Position numbers and translations under genes: made by a program. Shown in pieces: positions 1-11,054 of a stretch of DNA of 64,000 bases (position 1 is its first letter; every line of letters begins with the position of its first letter). Source of the stretch: Prevotella sp. ne3005. Lineage in GTDB: Bacteria > Bacteroidota > Bacteroidia > Bacteroidales > Bacteroidaceae. The stretch is taken from NCBI RefSeq assembly GCF_900110085.1, contig NZ_FOCK01000006.1, forward strand, positions 62,001 through 126,000, in the 5' to 3' direction. The notes under the pieces were generated by a model. That model did not search any database and was not told the DNA's origin. It saw only the letters and a program-made list of their open reading frames with translations.

Positions 1-35
1 GCCTCTTCCATGTATTTTACTGTAGCACCTGAAAA

Positions 36-1031
36 TTATAAGAAGTGAAAAAGCAATCTCAAATAAGGGATGGCAATCATGACTGGCATTGAAAGGTGCA
101 AATCACGCAACTGCTTACGTATATCACATCCATTTCTTAAAAGACAATATTTCCATGTACTTCCCCCTATTTGTCTCAACTCTATATAGAACTGGCGGAA
201 CATGCCAGGAGCTTCTACCTGCAATGAATACAACATGATCATTTGGAAATTCTGAATCAGATTGTAAACATCCTTATTATCTAGCAAATGATGAGTAAAC
301 GAGAATTGCCTCATTTCCTTCAAAATGATCTTGATACTTTCACAACGACGCTGATGGTTCCTATGAGCAGTAATACTTCCTTCGCGTACCTTATAAATAT
401 ATGTTTCTGAACCAACGGCATACAATGACTGAGCCAGACATGCTATCTGGAAACTCCAAAGCTCATCTTCGTGAATGATACCCTCAAGAAATAGAAGATG
501 ATTGGACTTTAAAAATCCAACTCGATACAGTTTGTTCACTGAGAGCATATACCACTCACCTTTCCGATAAGAATGCAACACATCCTCACCATAGAGGGAA
601 CACCCATCCTGGAGAAGCAATGGAGGCTTTGGCATATCACTTCCTGTAATCCGGTAATCGCCAACTACTAAATCAAACGCCTTTTCTCCATTCAAAGGAC
701 AAGCAAGTCGTTCGATACAATCAGGCGTTATTTCATCATCACTGTCGAGGAAATAGACATAATCGCCTGTCACTGCCTCAATCCCGGAATTGCGTGCTGC
801 GGAAAGGCCCCGGTTTTGTTGATGATGAACGATCTTGAAGTCAATCTTTCCATTATAATCCTTCAATTTCGCCCCTACCACCGTCATGCTATCATCCGTA
901 CCACAGTCGTCGACAAGAATACATTCCAGCTCTCCCTGCCATGTCTGATTCATTACACTCTGAATGCACTCTGCAATGTATGGAGCAACATTATATACAG
1001 GAATTACTATCGAAATCTTCAAATCTTGCAT
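36..1031 (-). CDS. Family 2 glycosyltransferase (capsule/exopolysaccharide)
   Basis: Probably transfers a sugar from a nucleotide-sugar donor during capsule or exopolysaccharide assembly at the inner face of the inner membrane. The 331-residue protein opens with the GT-A fold signature ISIVIPVYN (residues 6-14), has the donor-binding DD at 41-42 and the metal-binding DSDD at 96-99, which together define GT2. There is no membrane segment in the N-terminal half; the C-terminus is hydrophobic and may touch the membrane. It is the last complete gene of the minus-strand operon led by UpxY, 6 nt after the flippase gene. Donor and acceptor cannot be read from the sequence. Confidence 0.9.
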   Translation of the reverse strand: MQDLKISIVIPVYNVAPYIAECIQSVMNQTWQGELECILVDDCGTDDSMTVVGAKLKDYNGKIDFKIVHHQQNRGLSAARNSGIEAVTGDYVYFLDSDDEITPDCIERLACPLNGEKAFDLVVGDYRITGSDMPKPPLLLQDGCSLYGEDVLHSYRKGEWYMLSVNKLYRVGFLKSNHLLFLEGIIHEDELWSFQIACLAQSLYAVGSETYIYKVREGSITAHRNHQRRCESIKIILKEMRQFSFTHHLLDNKDVYNLIQNFQMIMLYSLQVEAPGMFRQFYIELRQIGGSTWKYCLLRNGCDIRKQLRDLHLSMPVMIAIPYLRLLFHFL

Positions 1032-1037
1032 GAATCA

Positions 1038-2456
1038 TTAAACTAGCTCATTCAACTTATAATGGCGATAGAAGAAGAACAAACTTCCAACAGCCACAAA
1101 TGCCAAAACGACTTTAAGCCAAAGAGCTGTATACATAAAAGAGTTTGCCAATAATAAATCGGCAAGTATGACAATAAGAATGACCAGGGTCCAATGAAGG
1201 TTTCCTAACCACATCTTTACGTTCTTCTTATAATATCCCACGAAGAAAGGAATCAGCAACTGACTCCAATAAGAGATAATCGTAGAATAAATTGCAACCC
1301 GATAACCGAATAAAGGTATAAAGGCATAACACAATGCGAAGTTCAATATTCCAGGAACAAACACCAGCCACAGCAACTGCATGGTGTTCTTCTCAATAAA
1401 AACGGGAGCACTCATAAACACGTAGAATGAGAACACCACGTTAGCGAAACACAGCAGGCTGGCAATATCACACGACTGTGCCAAATTCTCATTACGAATC
1501 AGCAACGCATAAATCTCCGGCATCCAAACACATATCAAAAAGGTTGTTATCAGTGCCACTGCCTGGCAAAGTAAAAACAATTTCCTGTATGCTTTATAAT
1601 CGCCTCCTCTATATGCCCGCTGAATCTGAGGGCCCAAGGCTGTTACCAATGCTGAAGTGATGACAACCGCATAATCGCCCATCGTACTACCATGGCTGTA
1701 AAGGCCAATTTCATCGTAAGGAACATCATACTGGCTCATCACGATACGAGCAGAGCTCGTCAACAAAACAAAACCCAGCGTATGGGGCACCAACGGCAAC
1801 GCAATCCGCAGCATCTCCTTAATCCGCTTCCACTTACGGTCGAGAATCGGACGTATATCGAAATCCGACCAGACAAACTTCACGAAGACTGTGAAGATGA
1901 AGAGCGACGAAAGGGCACCCGATGCCATCAGTCCCCAATATCCCAGTCGCAGATAATAGATCATCACAAATGATAGGAGCATTCCGAGGACCGAACCGAT
2001 AAGGTTTGTAAACACCAACGGTTTCGGATTCTCACGCAACGGGAACAGGTGCTGTGCCAACAGGCCGTTGGCCAACAGGAATATAGGCATGGAGCCTATC
2101 AGGCATAACAGCCATTTGCTCCAGGAGATTTCTAACGGCAGGGTATACATCAGTATCCCTATATTCACCAATCCAAACAGAAATGATGCCATAAGCATCA
2201 ACATCAATACCCTACCCCACACCAGATTGTAGTGGCGAGGATATTCAAAATAACTGTTTGTCAGATGAACGTGCAGGCCAAGAGGAGCAATGGAAACAAA
2301 CAAGCTTGTATATGAAGTTATGACGCCATAGATGCCGTAGTCGAATGTCGTAAGAAAAGGTGTTGTAAGCGGTAGAATGACAACACTCAGCAGCATTGTC
2401 AGTTTCGGCACTACACCATAATAGACTGTATTTGTGACTATTTTCCTGGTAGACAT
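1038..2456 (-). CDS. Polysaccharide flippase (Wzx/oligosaccharide transporter family)
   Basis: An integral membrane protein of 472 residues with roughly 12-14 hydrophobic segments spread over its length and no soluble domain, as expected for PST/MOP-type flippases that move lipid-linked repeat units to the periplasmic side. The start MSTRKIVTNTVYYG followed by a first membrane segment is typical of the family. It lies 2 nt after the DUF4910 gene and 6 nt before a GT2 gene in a capsule operon, which supports the role. Substrate is unknown. A Wzy-type polymerase is not seen in the window and may lie to the left of it. Confidence 0.85.
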   Translation of the reverse strand: MSTRKIVTNTVYYGVVPKLTMLLSVVILPLTTPFLTTFDYGIYGVITSYTSLFVSIAPLGLHVHLTNSYFEYPRHYNLVWGRVLMLMLMASFLFGLVNIGILMYTLPLEISWSKWLLCLIGSMPIFLLANGLLAQHLFPLRENPKPLVFTNLIGSVLGMLLSFVMIYYLRLGYWGLMASGALSSLFIFTVFVKFVWSDFDIRPILDRKWKRIKEMLRIALPLVPHTLGFVLLTSSARIVMSQYDVPYDEIGLYSHGSTMGDYAVVITSALVTALGPQIQRAYRGGDYKAYRKLFLLCQAVALITTFLICVWMPEIYALLIRNENLAQSCDIASLLCFANVVFSFYVFMSAPVFIEKNTMQLLWLVFVPGILNFALCYAFIPLFGYRVAIYSTIISYWSQLLIPFFVGYYKKNVKMWLGNLHWTLVILIVILADLLLANSFMYTALWLKVVLAFVAVGSLFFFYRHYKLNELV

Positions 2457-2458
2457 TC

Positions 2459-3763
2459 CTATTTAACTGTCAGCAACTGGTGCTCCATTAATTTGTCTTT
2501 GATCGGGATAAGTTCGTCTACTGGCGTTCCTATTATATTACTGATTTCTATCAGATCATTTCTGCCATCGGCATAGGCAATAAAATGCTGCATAGTACGG
2601 ACAGAATAGTTACTTCCCTTCCTGCTGATTGTCGGATACAGACCACGCTTACCCAGCTGTGGCTCGCACCTGCATGTCATCACGTAATAGTCATTATGCT
2701 CGAGTGCATTCACCACCTTTACCATCACCTCATAGGCCCCGGCAAGCCCTTCCGGACTAATCAAGCTCATATCGTCTGCCGAAGTATGATACTCCGGATA
2801 TTCCTGATACTTACTCCTACAAAAGCCACATACCGGCAAATCTATACCTGCCGATCCATACTGCCGTTCATCAGAGCCACGTTCCAAGAACGAATAACGC
2901 TTATATGCCGGATAATGGTACTTCAGCACATTCCCCAATACACGGTCAGCCAAGGTGTCTGCGTATTTTGAACAAACCATGGAATAGGTACGGTCATCAC
3001 CCACACAACTAAGTACAAAAGCAGCCTTCACGTGCTGTTGCAGCGACTCCCAGTTCTGGCTTAGATAGGTGATGGAGCCTATGGTCTCTGGATTCCAAAT
3101 GAAACGATAGGTATATCTACGTTTGGACAGGCCCTTCAGATATTTCACAAGTTCTGTCTGTACACAAGGTCCTGAGAGCTCATTGTTGGCCATCGACGGG
3201 TGGCAGAGGTAAGTCGAGATCAGAATCTCGTCTTGTGTTTCTCCCTGAAGAATCAGTTCTCCATACGTCAAAGAGCCGTCGCTAAGCGTACTGTCAATCA
3301 AGACTTCATATTCATCATCCGTCAGGGTTTGCTTTTGTTTCTCTGTCATACAAAATCCCCAACGCTCTTTATAGTAGGAGGTCACATAGGGAATCCATTC
3401 TGGCTGGTCGGGAATGGTATATACATGTTCCAGCAGTTCCTCACGACTGACTGTCTTATGAACGGGCACTGAATAACCTACCACGTGAAGGTTTGAATCA
3501 TTGAAGTCTACGACAGTCTCCCCTGATTTCTTTCTTATCCATCCACCACGGATATTCCACTCCTTAGGGACTATCCAATCAAACACCTGCGTACCAGAAG
3601 GAACTTCATGGACAACAATCTCCGGCAATATCTCACGGATCAACTCTAACGACTTGCGGAAGCCATTACCCGTGATACTGCGACAGATAGGAAACAGCCT
3701 CTCTGCCAGATGAAACATCGTATTTCCGACGTTCTCCATATGCTTATTGATTCCGTTTCTCAA
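2459..3763 (-). CDS. DUF4910 / aminopeptidase-like protein of capsule loci
   Basis: A 434-residue soluble protein recognised by RLFPICRSITGNG near the N-terminus and LCHPSMANNELSG (187-197), which resembles the zinc-binding region of M28-type aminopeptidases; a second conserved segment YHTSADD follows near residue 330. Family members (DUF4910/DUF2172) are common in polysaccharide clusters, but their reaction is not established to my knowledge. The frame overlaps the upstream Wzz gene by 20 nt. A start at the internal Met9 (3739) would remove the overlap and fits the conserved block better, so the true start is uncertain. It is co-transcribed with Wzz and the flippase. Confidence 0.75.
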   Translation of the reverse strand: MRNGINKHMENVGNTMFHLAERLFPICRSITGNGFRKSLELIREILPEIVVHEVPSGTQVFDWIVPKEWNIRGGWIRKKSGETVVDFNDSNLHVVGYSVPVHKTVSREELLEHVYTIPDQPEWIPYVTSYYKERWGFCMTEKQKQTLTDDEYEVLIDSTLSDGSLTYGELILQGETQDEILISTYLCHPSMANNELSGPCVQTELVKYLKGLSKRRYTYRFIWNPETIGSITYLSQNWESLQQHVKAAFVLSCVGDDRTYSMVCSKYADTLADRVLGNVLKYHYPAYKRYSFLERGSDERQYGSAGIDLPVCGFCRSKYQEYPEYHTSADDMSLISPEGLAGAYEVMVKVVNALEHNDYYVMTCRCEPQLGKRGLYPTISRKGSNYSVRTMQHFIAYADGRNDLIEISNIIGTPVDELIPIKDKLMEHQLLTVK

Positions 3764-4835
3764 CCTTCAACAATAGTTTCAGCTGGTCTTCCCTATAAAG
3801 AATCCATGCAGAATGGCAAAGGAACACAAAAAGGACAAACAACATGACGATACGTTTTCTAAATGGTCCGGCATTTCCCAGCGGTACAGTTGCATTCTCC
3901 AGTGTTGCAAATACAGGTGTCTTTTCCAGGACCTTAGCTTTGGCAGCCAAAAGCTGGGCACTAAGAGCCTGATAATTATTATAGTACAGCTGCAGCTCGT
4001 TCTCCAGTTTGGTTTGTCTCAGACGCACAGTTTCTAACGTGACATCCCTATTGGCGTCCAGGAAATCCGCATAGACTTCACTGCTCTTTTCATACTTCAC
4101 TTTTGCGTCCTTATACAAAGACTCAATATAAGCCAAATCATGACGGGCCTTTTTTGTACGATACTCAGTCAGAGCCTCCTGAAGGCGCGCCCTGACAGAA
4201 TCTGCGACCGTTGCCGCCACCAAAGGATCCTGATCCTCCACTTTGATGGTAAGGGCTTCTACCCTTCGACCCAAATCCCACTTAATCTTGCCGTGAATGG
4301 TCTGCACCATGGAATACTGATCGGGCGTCAAACGGAACGGATCAACCTTCCCCATCCCCTCGCGCTTCTCTTTCTTTGAATTGAAAAGACCAGTAACAGA
4401 CTTTATGGCTTTACCCCACCAAGGAGATTTCTGCTCATAAGTAAGATAATCGTAGTAAGTCATCACACGATTATCACTATCCTTCTGAACTTTGATACCA
4501 AACAAGGAGGATGTGAAAGCAACAGAGTTCATAAAGTCGGGGTACATCGTCGGCACAATAGCATCACCACTCTTACTACCTCCTCCAATGCTGATACCAA
4601 AAGAGCTGGCAAGTGAGGCCAATGACCCCATCTCACTGCCTCCGGATTCTGGCACCACAGTCACCTGAGCACTATAATAGTCTGGCAGTCCCAAAGCATA
4701 TAGACAAGCTAAAACAAACGCTACTGGGAGCGATTTCAGATACTCCTTCCGATGCTTCTTAAGAGCATTCCAAATCTTTTGGGAATTCGTCATCTGCTCT
4801 TGTGATTCCAAAGCATTTTTCTTCTGTTCTTCCAT
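3744..4835 (-). CDS. Wzz-type chain-length determinant / capsule export protein
   Basis: A 363-residue inner-membrane protein with the Wzz topology: a cytoplasmic N-terminus, a first membrane segment at about 36-53, a large periplasmic part rich in predicted coiled coil (about 200-320), and a second membrane segment at about 326-347 followed by a short basic tail. Wzz proteins set the length of polysaccharide chains and couple polymerisation to export. No kinase domain is fused to it. It is the second gene of the UpxY operon, 24 nt downstream of upxY, and overlaps the DUF4910 frame at its end. Confidence 0.85.
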   Translation of the reverse strand: MEEQKKNALESQEQMTNSQKIWNALKKHRKEYLKSLPVAFVLACLYALGLPDYYSAQVTVVPESGGSEMGSLASLASSFGISIGGGSKSGDAIVPTMYPDFMNSVAFTSSLFGIKVQKDSDNRVMTYYDYLTYEQKSPWWGKAIKSVTGLFNSKKEKREGMGKVDPFRLTPDQYSMVQTIHGKIKWDLGRRVEALTIKVEDQDPLVAATVADSVRARLQEALTEYRTKKARHDLAYIESLYKDAKVKYEKSSEVYADFLDANRDVTLETVRLRQTKLENELQLYYNNYQALSAQLLAAKAKVLEKTPVFATLENATVPLGNAGPFRKRIVMLFVLFVFLCHSAWILYREDQLKLLLKVEKRNQ

Positions 4836-4859
4836 AAATTGGGTTGAATATAATTGTTA

Positions 4860-5441
4860 CTACTTTTTTTCATTGTCAAGTGGCAAGAGAAAGGCAGCAG
4901 GGAGGAAAGCGATGGCTACTGCCACCACATTCTCAATTTGCACCACAACACACTTGTTCTTTTTAACACGCTTGATAGTCCCTTCAACACCTGCAAAATC
5001 GCCCTCCACGACCTTCACACGCTGACCAGGCTTACCTGCGAATTCAAGATTCTCCATGTAGAACACACGGTCGTCATACACGGAAGCCACTTTGATAAAA
5101 TTCTCCATCTGCTTGTCGGGTACGGTCAGGATATCTTTACGCAAGACATTGTTGTTATCATCTAAAACGGGGAACATAATATAGCGCAGAGAACTTAACT
5201 CACGTTTGGTCATCTTCAGTTCCGTAATGCTTTTCTGGCAGGCATGTATGAAAATGAGGCTGGTAATGGCGGGCTTTAAGACCTGATGGCGGGGATGTTT
5301 GCCTTCCACAGGTACATAATGCATAGGAATGAAACTCTCCACGCCAATGGAGTCAAGGAAAGCCTTTGCCTGCAACTCACGAGAATAGGTTACTCGCATC
5401 GGATACCAATGTATTTCTTCCGTCATATTCATCTCATGCAC
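4860..5441 (-). CDS. UpxY-family transcription antiterminator (NusG-like)
   Basis: A 193-residue NusG paralogue. An NGN-like domain (HWYPMRVTYSRE near the start) is followed by a KOW-type segment with GQRVKVVEGDFAGVEGTIK at about 139-157. In Bacteroides, UpxY proteins act on the 5' leader of their own capsule operon so that RNA polymerase reads through the long operon. Here the gene is first in the operon and is preceded by a leader of about 170 nt. The anti-antiterminator partner UpxZ, usually the next gene, is absent: Wzz follows directly. Met6 (MTEEIHWYP) is an alternative start. Confidence 0.85.
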   Translation of the reverse strand: MHEMNMTEEIHWYPMRVTYSRELQAKAFLDSIGVESFIPMHYVPVEGKHPRHQVLKPAITSLIFIHACQKSITELKMTKRELSSLRYIMFPVLDDNNNVLRKDILTVPDKQMENFIKVASVYDDRVFYMENLEFAGKPGQRVKVVEGDFAGVEGTIKRVKKNKCVVVQIENVVAVAIAFLPAAFLLPLDNEKK

Positions 5442-5630
5442 AGATCAGTCAAAGACAAAGGAGGGGGACACCGCTCCAGTGAACGCGGCGACCAAACGAT
5501 TCGTTTTCATCAAGTACAGTATCCATATAGCACTGACATTCAGCGACTTCTGAGTACCGAGCCTACCCACACTTGATCCGTTCAGGCCATCCTAATAGGA
5601 TGAAGCGGGCAGAAATTCGGCGCAAAGGTA
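5442..5630 (-). promoter_or_regulatory. Promoter and long leader of the UpxY capsule operon
   Basis: Read on the minus strand, a Bacteroidetes -7 box TACCTTTG lies at 5623-5630. The leader between it and upxY is about 170 nt. It holds a perfect 15-nt palindrome CATCCTAATAGGATG at 5588-5602, close to the expected transcript start, a possible hairpin or protein site. Leaders of this kind are where UpxY proteins are known to act in Bacteroides. I saw no inverted-repeat pair of the type that flips capsule promoters. Confidence 0.55.
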
Positions 5631-5667
5631 CAAAGAAATATCGACAATCGTGCGAAAAAAAGCATAA

Positions 5668-7694
<2,027 letters not shown>

Positions 7695-7772
7695 GAATAG
7701 TGCCTTTTGAATAGTGTTTGGCTAATCAAAATAGACAAAAACAATGTTTTTTGCAAAATTTTGAGTCAAATA

Positions 7773-7804
7773 TTTGGTAGTTCGGAAGAAAATGCCTACC
7801 TTTG
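7773..7804 (+). promoter_or_regulatory. Promoter of tRNA-His
   Basis: TTTG at 7773-7776, a 20-nt spacer and TACCTTTG at 7797-7804 form a full-consensus Bacteroidetes promoter about 30 nt upstream of the tRNA 5' end. Confidence 0.7.
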
Positions 7805-7833
7805 CACCCGCAAAACGAAATTGCAGCCAACAT

Positions 7834-7908
7834 GGTGCCCGTAGTTCAGTTGGTTAGAGCGTCAGATTGTGGTTCTGAATGTCGACGGTTCGAGTCCGTC
7901 CGGGCACC
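7834..7908 (+). tRNA. tRNA-His (GTG)
   Basis: A complete cloverleaf. The acceptor arm GTGCCCG (7835-7841) pairs with CGGGCAC (7901-7907), and the extra G-1 (7834) faces discriminator C73 (7908), the hallmark of bacterial tRNA-His. The anticodon stem TCAGA/TCTGA encloses the loop TTGTGGT with anticodon GTG at 7869-7871. The T arm contains GGTTCGAGTCC. CCA is not encoded. Confidence 0.97.
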
Positions 7909-7912
7909 CGCT

Positions 7913-7947
7913 AAAGCACTGATAGTCAATTGATTGCAGTGCTTTTT
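7913..7947 (+). terminator. Terminator after tRNA-His
   Basis: AAAGCACTG (7913-7921) pairs with CAGTGCTTT (7937-7945), and the pairing strand runs into further Ts. The 15-nt loop is A/T-rich. It lies 5 nt after the tRNA, as expected for a single-gene tRNA transcript. Confidence 0.65.
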
Positions 7948-8018
7948 AATTTTCTTGACAATTGTTAAAGTTAACTTAAAATTAACTTAAATCGCTTACT
8001 TAATCACTATTTTTCTCA

Positions 8019-8073
8019 AAAATCGACGCAAAATCGACGCAAAATCGACGCAAAATCGACGCAAAATCGACGC
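8019..8073. repeat. Five perfect tandem copies of an 11-nt unit
   Basis: The unit AAAATCGACGC is repeated five times without change (8019-8029, 8030-8040, 8041-8051, 8052-8062, 8063-8073). It sits about 110 nt after tRNA-His in a gene-free stretch (7910-8362) that otherwise holds only A/T-rich sequence and the operator for the next gene. The 11-nt period keeps the copies roughly on one DNA face. It contains no ORF and no spacer structure, so it is not a CRISPR array. Confidence 0.9.
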
Positions 8074-8258
8074 AAAAATAGCAAGCAATTTTTTGTGAAA
8101 GTTAGTCCCCCAAAAACAAGTTTTCCCTATCCAAAATTAGCAAATTCTAAACAAAATGGAAGGAGATATGCTTATTTTTACGAAAATATAGATGCTTCGC
8201 AAAAAAATATGTTTTGACATTCAGATGAAATATCTGACGTTTCGTCTTTTTAAATGAT

Positions 8259-8326
8259 CCGTTCATCACATTTTCGTGTCGTTTATCCCAGATATTTGCC
8301 ATTGACTGCAGTTATGAATATTTTTG
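8259..8326 (+). promoter_or_regulatory. Operator/promoter A of the putative LytTR regulon
   Basis: The 12-mer CCGTTCATCACA (8259-8270), 14 nt, ATCCCA (8285-8290), then TTTG (8295-8298), 20 nt, and TATTTTTG (8319-8326). The same geometry recurs six more times in the window. The copy precedes the S41-type peptidase gene. Confidence 0.75.
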
Positions 8327-8362
8327 CAGCGTCAAAGTTTATAATCAAAAATATTTGAGAAT

Positions 8363-9877
8363 ATGAGAACATTAGTATTATTAGTTCTGTTTGTAGCAAC
8401 ACTTCCAGGTGCACTAGGGCAGACGACGATTCATACTCAATCGACGAGCAAAGAGCTTCTTCTTCAGGATTACGACTATTTCTTCAGTCAATTGGAGCAG
8501 ATACATCCAGATCCCTATAGCGCTTTTGGCGGAAAGGATGAGTTTGACAAGGCAGTTAAACAGCTGAGAGATGAGCTGGCTAGCCGCGGCTCCATGACAC
8601 TTAACGAGATGCAGGTGGAAGTGACCAGGCTGATATCCGCACTCCACGATGGTCATACTTATATGGAATATGACCATGCAACCAAGAAGGAAGAAGACAG
8701 ATGGATACCGCTGAAACTGAAGGTGATTCCCGATGGCATCATTGTAAACGGATATGCTCCAGAACTAGAGTCGTTGAAGGGAGCAATGTTGTGTGAAGTC
8801 GAAGGTGAAGCATTAGAATTGGTGCTTAACCAGCTCGACAAGATTGTCATATCAGAGAATCGCTATGGACTGATGGGGAAAGCATGTACGCGTATTGGCA
8901 ATGCTAATGTTTTGCGGCAGTTATTTCCTGCATTTGACAAGGAAAAGGTTTCGATGAAGTTCCGTATGGCCAATGGCAAGGATACGCTTGTCAGTCTGCC
9001 ATTCTACCCTAATGGTCCGTTCTGGGAAAACATGATATGGACATCTACTGATGAGCGTTTCCCCCATAAGAATTTCGAATATCGCTTTGTTGATGCCAAT
9101 CAGCAAACGATGGCTATTTGCATTAACTCTGTGGTAAGTGCCGACATACCAAATCTCGAGAGCTATGGCCTGAAATCGGATGTGATTGTGGCTGATGTCT
9201 TTGCCAGGATGCTGCGAGATATGAAGGCTGCCAACAGTCAGCGTCTCATCATTGACCTGCGCGGTAATAACGGTGGCTGGACGATGATCATGTATGCTGC
9301 GCTGTATGAGCTCTACGGCAAGCGTTTCATGGATACCGACTTAGGCATGCACTTTGCCACCAAAGTATCGGACGGCTGGATCAAGAAGAACAATACGTCC
9401 TTAGAACAGCTCAATCAGGATAGAGGAACATCGCTGAAGATGGGCGATTTCATTGAACAATCATCAAGCATCAGCAATTTCGACTTGTTTATGTGTGCCG
9501 ACATGAGCATTATCGAAGCACAAGAAGGTGCCCCCATTTACACACCAAAAGAAATATATGTGGTTACAGACGTGCAGACTTTCAGCGCAGCTTTCCATAC
9601 CGCTTACATGCTGTGGAAGATGGGAGCCAAGGTGGTAGGTGTACCTTCTGGGCAGGCGCCCAACACGTATATGGAGGTTACACGATTCAAGTTGCCAAAT
9701 ACCGGTCTTGAATGTTCTGTTTCCAACTCACTCCAGAGTTGTTTTCCCACGGATCATCCTATGGCAAAAACTTTCACCCCAGACATACAACTGTCGTATG
9801 ATGACTATCGCCAGTCCGAGTTCAGTAAGGATGCAGAATTATTGTATATCGAAAAGCTTAAAATAGTTACAGACTGA
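8363..9877 (+). CDS. Exported S41-family (C-terminal processing-like) peptidase
   Basis: A 504-residue protein with a cleavable signal peptide (residues 1-19, ending ALGQ). The S41 core is visible: LIIDLRGNNGG (about 295-305) forms the conserved strand and loop, and TFSAAF (about 404-409) carries the candidate nucleophile Ser. No PDZ domain is obvious; the N-terminal part (about 30-110) resembles the helical tricorn/CPBP-like start of this subgroup. It should act in the periplasm; the target is unknown. It stands alone behind operator A and converges with the LytTR regulator gene. Confidence 0.8.
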   Translation: MRTLVLLVLFVATLPGALGQTTIHTQSTSKELLLQDYDYFFSQLEQIHPDPYSAFGGKDEFDKAVKQLRDELASRGSMTLNEMQVEVTRLISALHDGHTYMEYDHATKKEEDRWIPLKLKVIPDGIIVNGYAPELESLKGAMLCEVEGEALELVLNQLDKIVISENRYGLMGKACTRIGNANVLRQLFPAFDKEKVSMKFRMANGKDTLVSLPFYPNGPFWENMIWTSTDERFPHKNFEYRFVDANQQTMAICINSVVSADIPNLESYGLKSDVIVADVFARMLRDMKAANSQRLIIDLRGNNGGWTMIMYAALYELYGKRFMDTDLGMHFATKVSDGWIKKNNTSLEQLNQDRGTSLKMGDFIEQSSSISNFDLFMCADMSIIEAQEGAPIYTPKEIYVVTDVQTFSAAFHTAYMLWKMGAKVVGVPSGQAPNTYMEVTRFKLPNTGLECSVSNSLQSCFPTDHPMAKTFTPDIQLSYDDYRQSEFSKDAELLYIEKLKIVTD

Positions 9878-9916
9878 AGTTCGAGACTGCTCGCGCTCGG
9901 GAATTTTTAAGCAAGT

Positions 9917-10882
9917 TCAGCTTTCTCCTCGCTGAATCGCAGCCTTGACTTGCGCCATGTTACTGCGAGAAACGGGGAGTGATTCGTGGCAGTGCTTGAT
10001 GAGCAACTGGATGGAGCCGGAATGTGAGACGATCTGCTCGACATGACCAAGGTTGACCAGGAAGGCGCGATGGCAGCGGACAATCATCGGATAGTCCTGC
10101 AACGTTTCTTCCATCTGTTTCATCGTGGCGCGAAGCATGTCAGTACGCACTTGCTCGTTGCGCAGATGACAGACCTTCATATAGTTGCCCACGGCCTCAA
10201 TATATAATAGGTGAGAAATCTGGAGCGTCACCGATTCGTTGGTCGTACCAGTGAGGGTTAGCTCCTGCGGGCGTGGTTTCTCGCTCATTTCTTTCACTTC
10301 GTTCACCGCAGAAATATCCTGCTTGTGAACCTCGGAATTGACATTTGTATCAACTATTGGATTGTCCGAAGACATACTTAGCAAGGATCTCTCCTGCATC
10401 TCTTTCAACTCATCGTTCAGCAGTCTCGTTTCTTCCAGTTCCATCGCCAGATACTTGCTTCGGAACTTGAAACGCCAGTATAGTCCGATGGCGAAGGAGC
10501 AGAAGGCGATGATGATAAGGGTTTCAAGGAAATTGACAATAGAAAACTGATTACCCTCTACGCGGTCATTCAGTACGAAATGGCGGTAGAGACAGATGCT
10601 CAGAGCCACAAGCGGCGTATTGATAAGCTGAAACCAGAGATTGCGGCGGATGATGTATTCGACGCCTTTCTTGAACGACCTCGGCATCTTGACGATATAC
10701 TTCAGAATGATGTCTGTCATCATGCAGATCGAGAAACCAATCACCCCCAAAGCTATCAGATGCACATAGCCCTGCCACAGCCATGTATCTAATCCGAAAG
10801 GTTTAAATACAGCCAGCGCCACCACCATAAACGTAGTGCTGATAATTCTCGTTGTTATCGTTTCTATACGTCCCTGTTTCAT
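9917..10882 (-). CDS. Membrane-bound LytTR-family transcription regulator
   Basis: A 321-residue regulator. The N-terminal half (about 15-150) contains four hydrophobic segments, followed by a charged linker likely to form a coiled coil (LEETRLLNDELKEMQE), and the C-terminal 100 residues are a LytTR DNA-binding domain (ISHLLYIEAVGNYMKV, RCHRAFLVNL, LPVSRS). There is no receiver domain, so signal sensing probably occurs in the membrane part. The frame is open further upstream, but Met at 10882 is chosen because the upstream codons read through the divergent promoter region. It is the only LytTR gene in the window and lies among seven copies of a shared operator, which makes it the likely binder. 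Confidence 0.85.
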   Translation of the reverse strand: MKQGRIETITTRIISTTFMVVALAVFKPFGLDTWLWQGYVHLIALGVIGFSICMMTDIILKYIVKMPRSFKKGVEYIIRRNLWFQLINTPLVALSICLYRHFVLNDRVEGNQFSIVNFLETLIIIAFCSFAIGLYWRFKFRSKYLAMELEETRLLNDELKEMQERSLLSMSSDNPIVDTNVNSEVHKQDISAVNEVKEMSEKPRPQELTLTGTTNESVTLQISHLLYIEAVGNYMKVCHLRNEQVRTDMLRATMKQMEETLQDYPMIVRCHRAFLVNLGHVEQIVSHSGSIQLLIKHCHESLPVSRSNMAQVKAAIQRGES

Positions 10883-10941
10883 ACAAGCAGCAAAGGTACT
10901 GAGAAACGAGCGAATAACCAAATCATTCCTCAAATTTTTGC

Positions 10942-11021
10942 CATTTGTCACACCATCCGTCACATTTCCGTGCTGTTTATCCCAGAAATTTGGAGGGTCA
11001 AGAAGTGCCATGTACCTTTGT
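10942..11021 (+). promoter_or_regulatory. Operator/promoter B between the LytTR gene and the LiaF-like gene
   Basis: Two head-to-tail 12-mers, CCATTTGTCACA (10942-10953) and CCATCCGTCACA (10954-10965), then 14 nt, ATCCCA (10980-10985), TTTG (10990-10993), 20 nt and TACCTTTG (11014-11021). The site is 60 nt upstream of the LytTR start codon on the other strand, so it could also control that gene. Confidence 0.75.
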
Positions 11022-11054
11022 AGTGCAATTTTGCAAGAACCATTTAAAAGAAAT

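Noticed and set aside
1..35. Start of another minus-strand gene at position 11 (ATG GAA GAG)
   Set aside because: Only three codons are visible, too little to support a call, though a further capsule gene there is plausible.
8019..8073. Possible CRISPR array
   Set aside because: Units of 11 nt are contiguous and identical, with no spacers, and no cas genes are in the window.
7834..8073. Integrated element at the tRNA-His 3' end
   Set aside because: No second copy of the tRNA 3' end and no integrase gene were found in the window.
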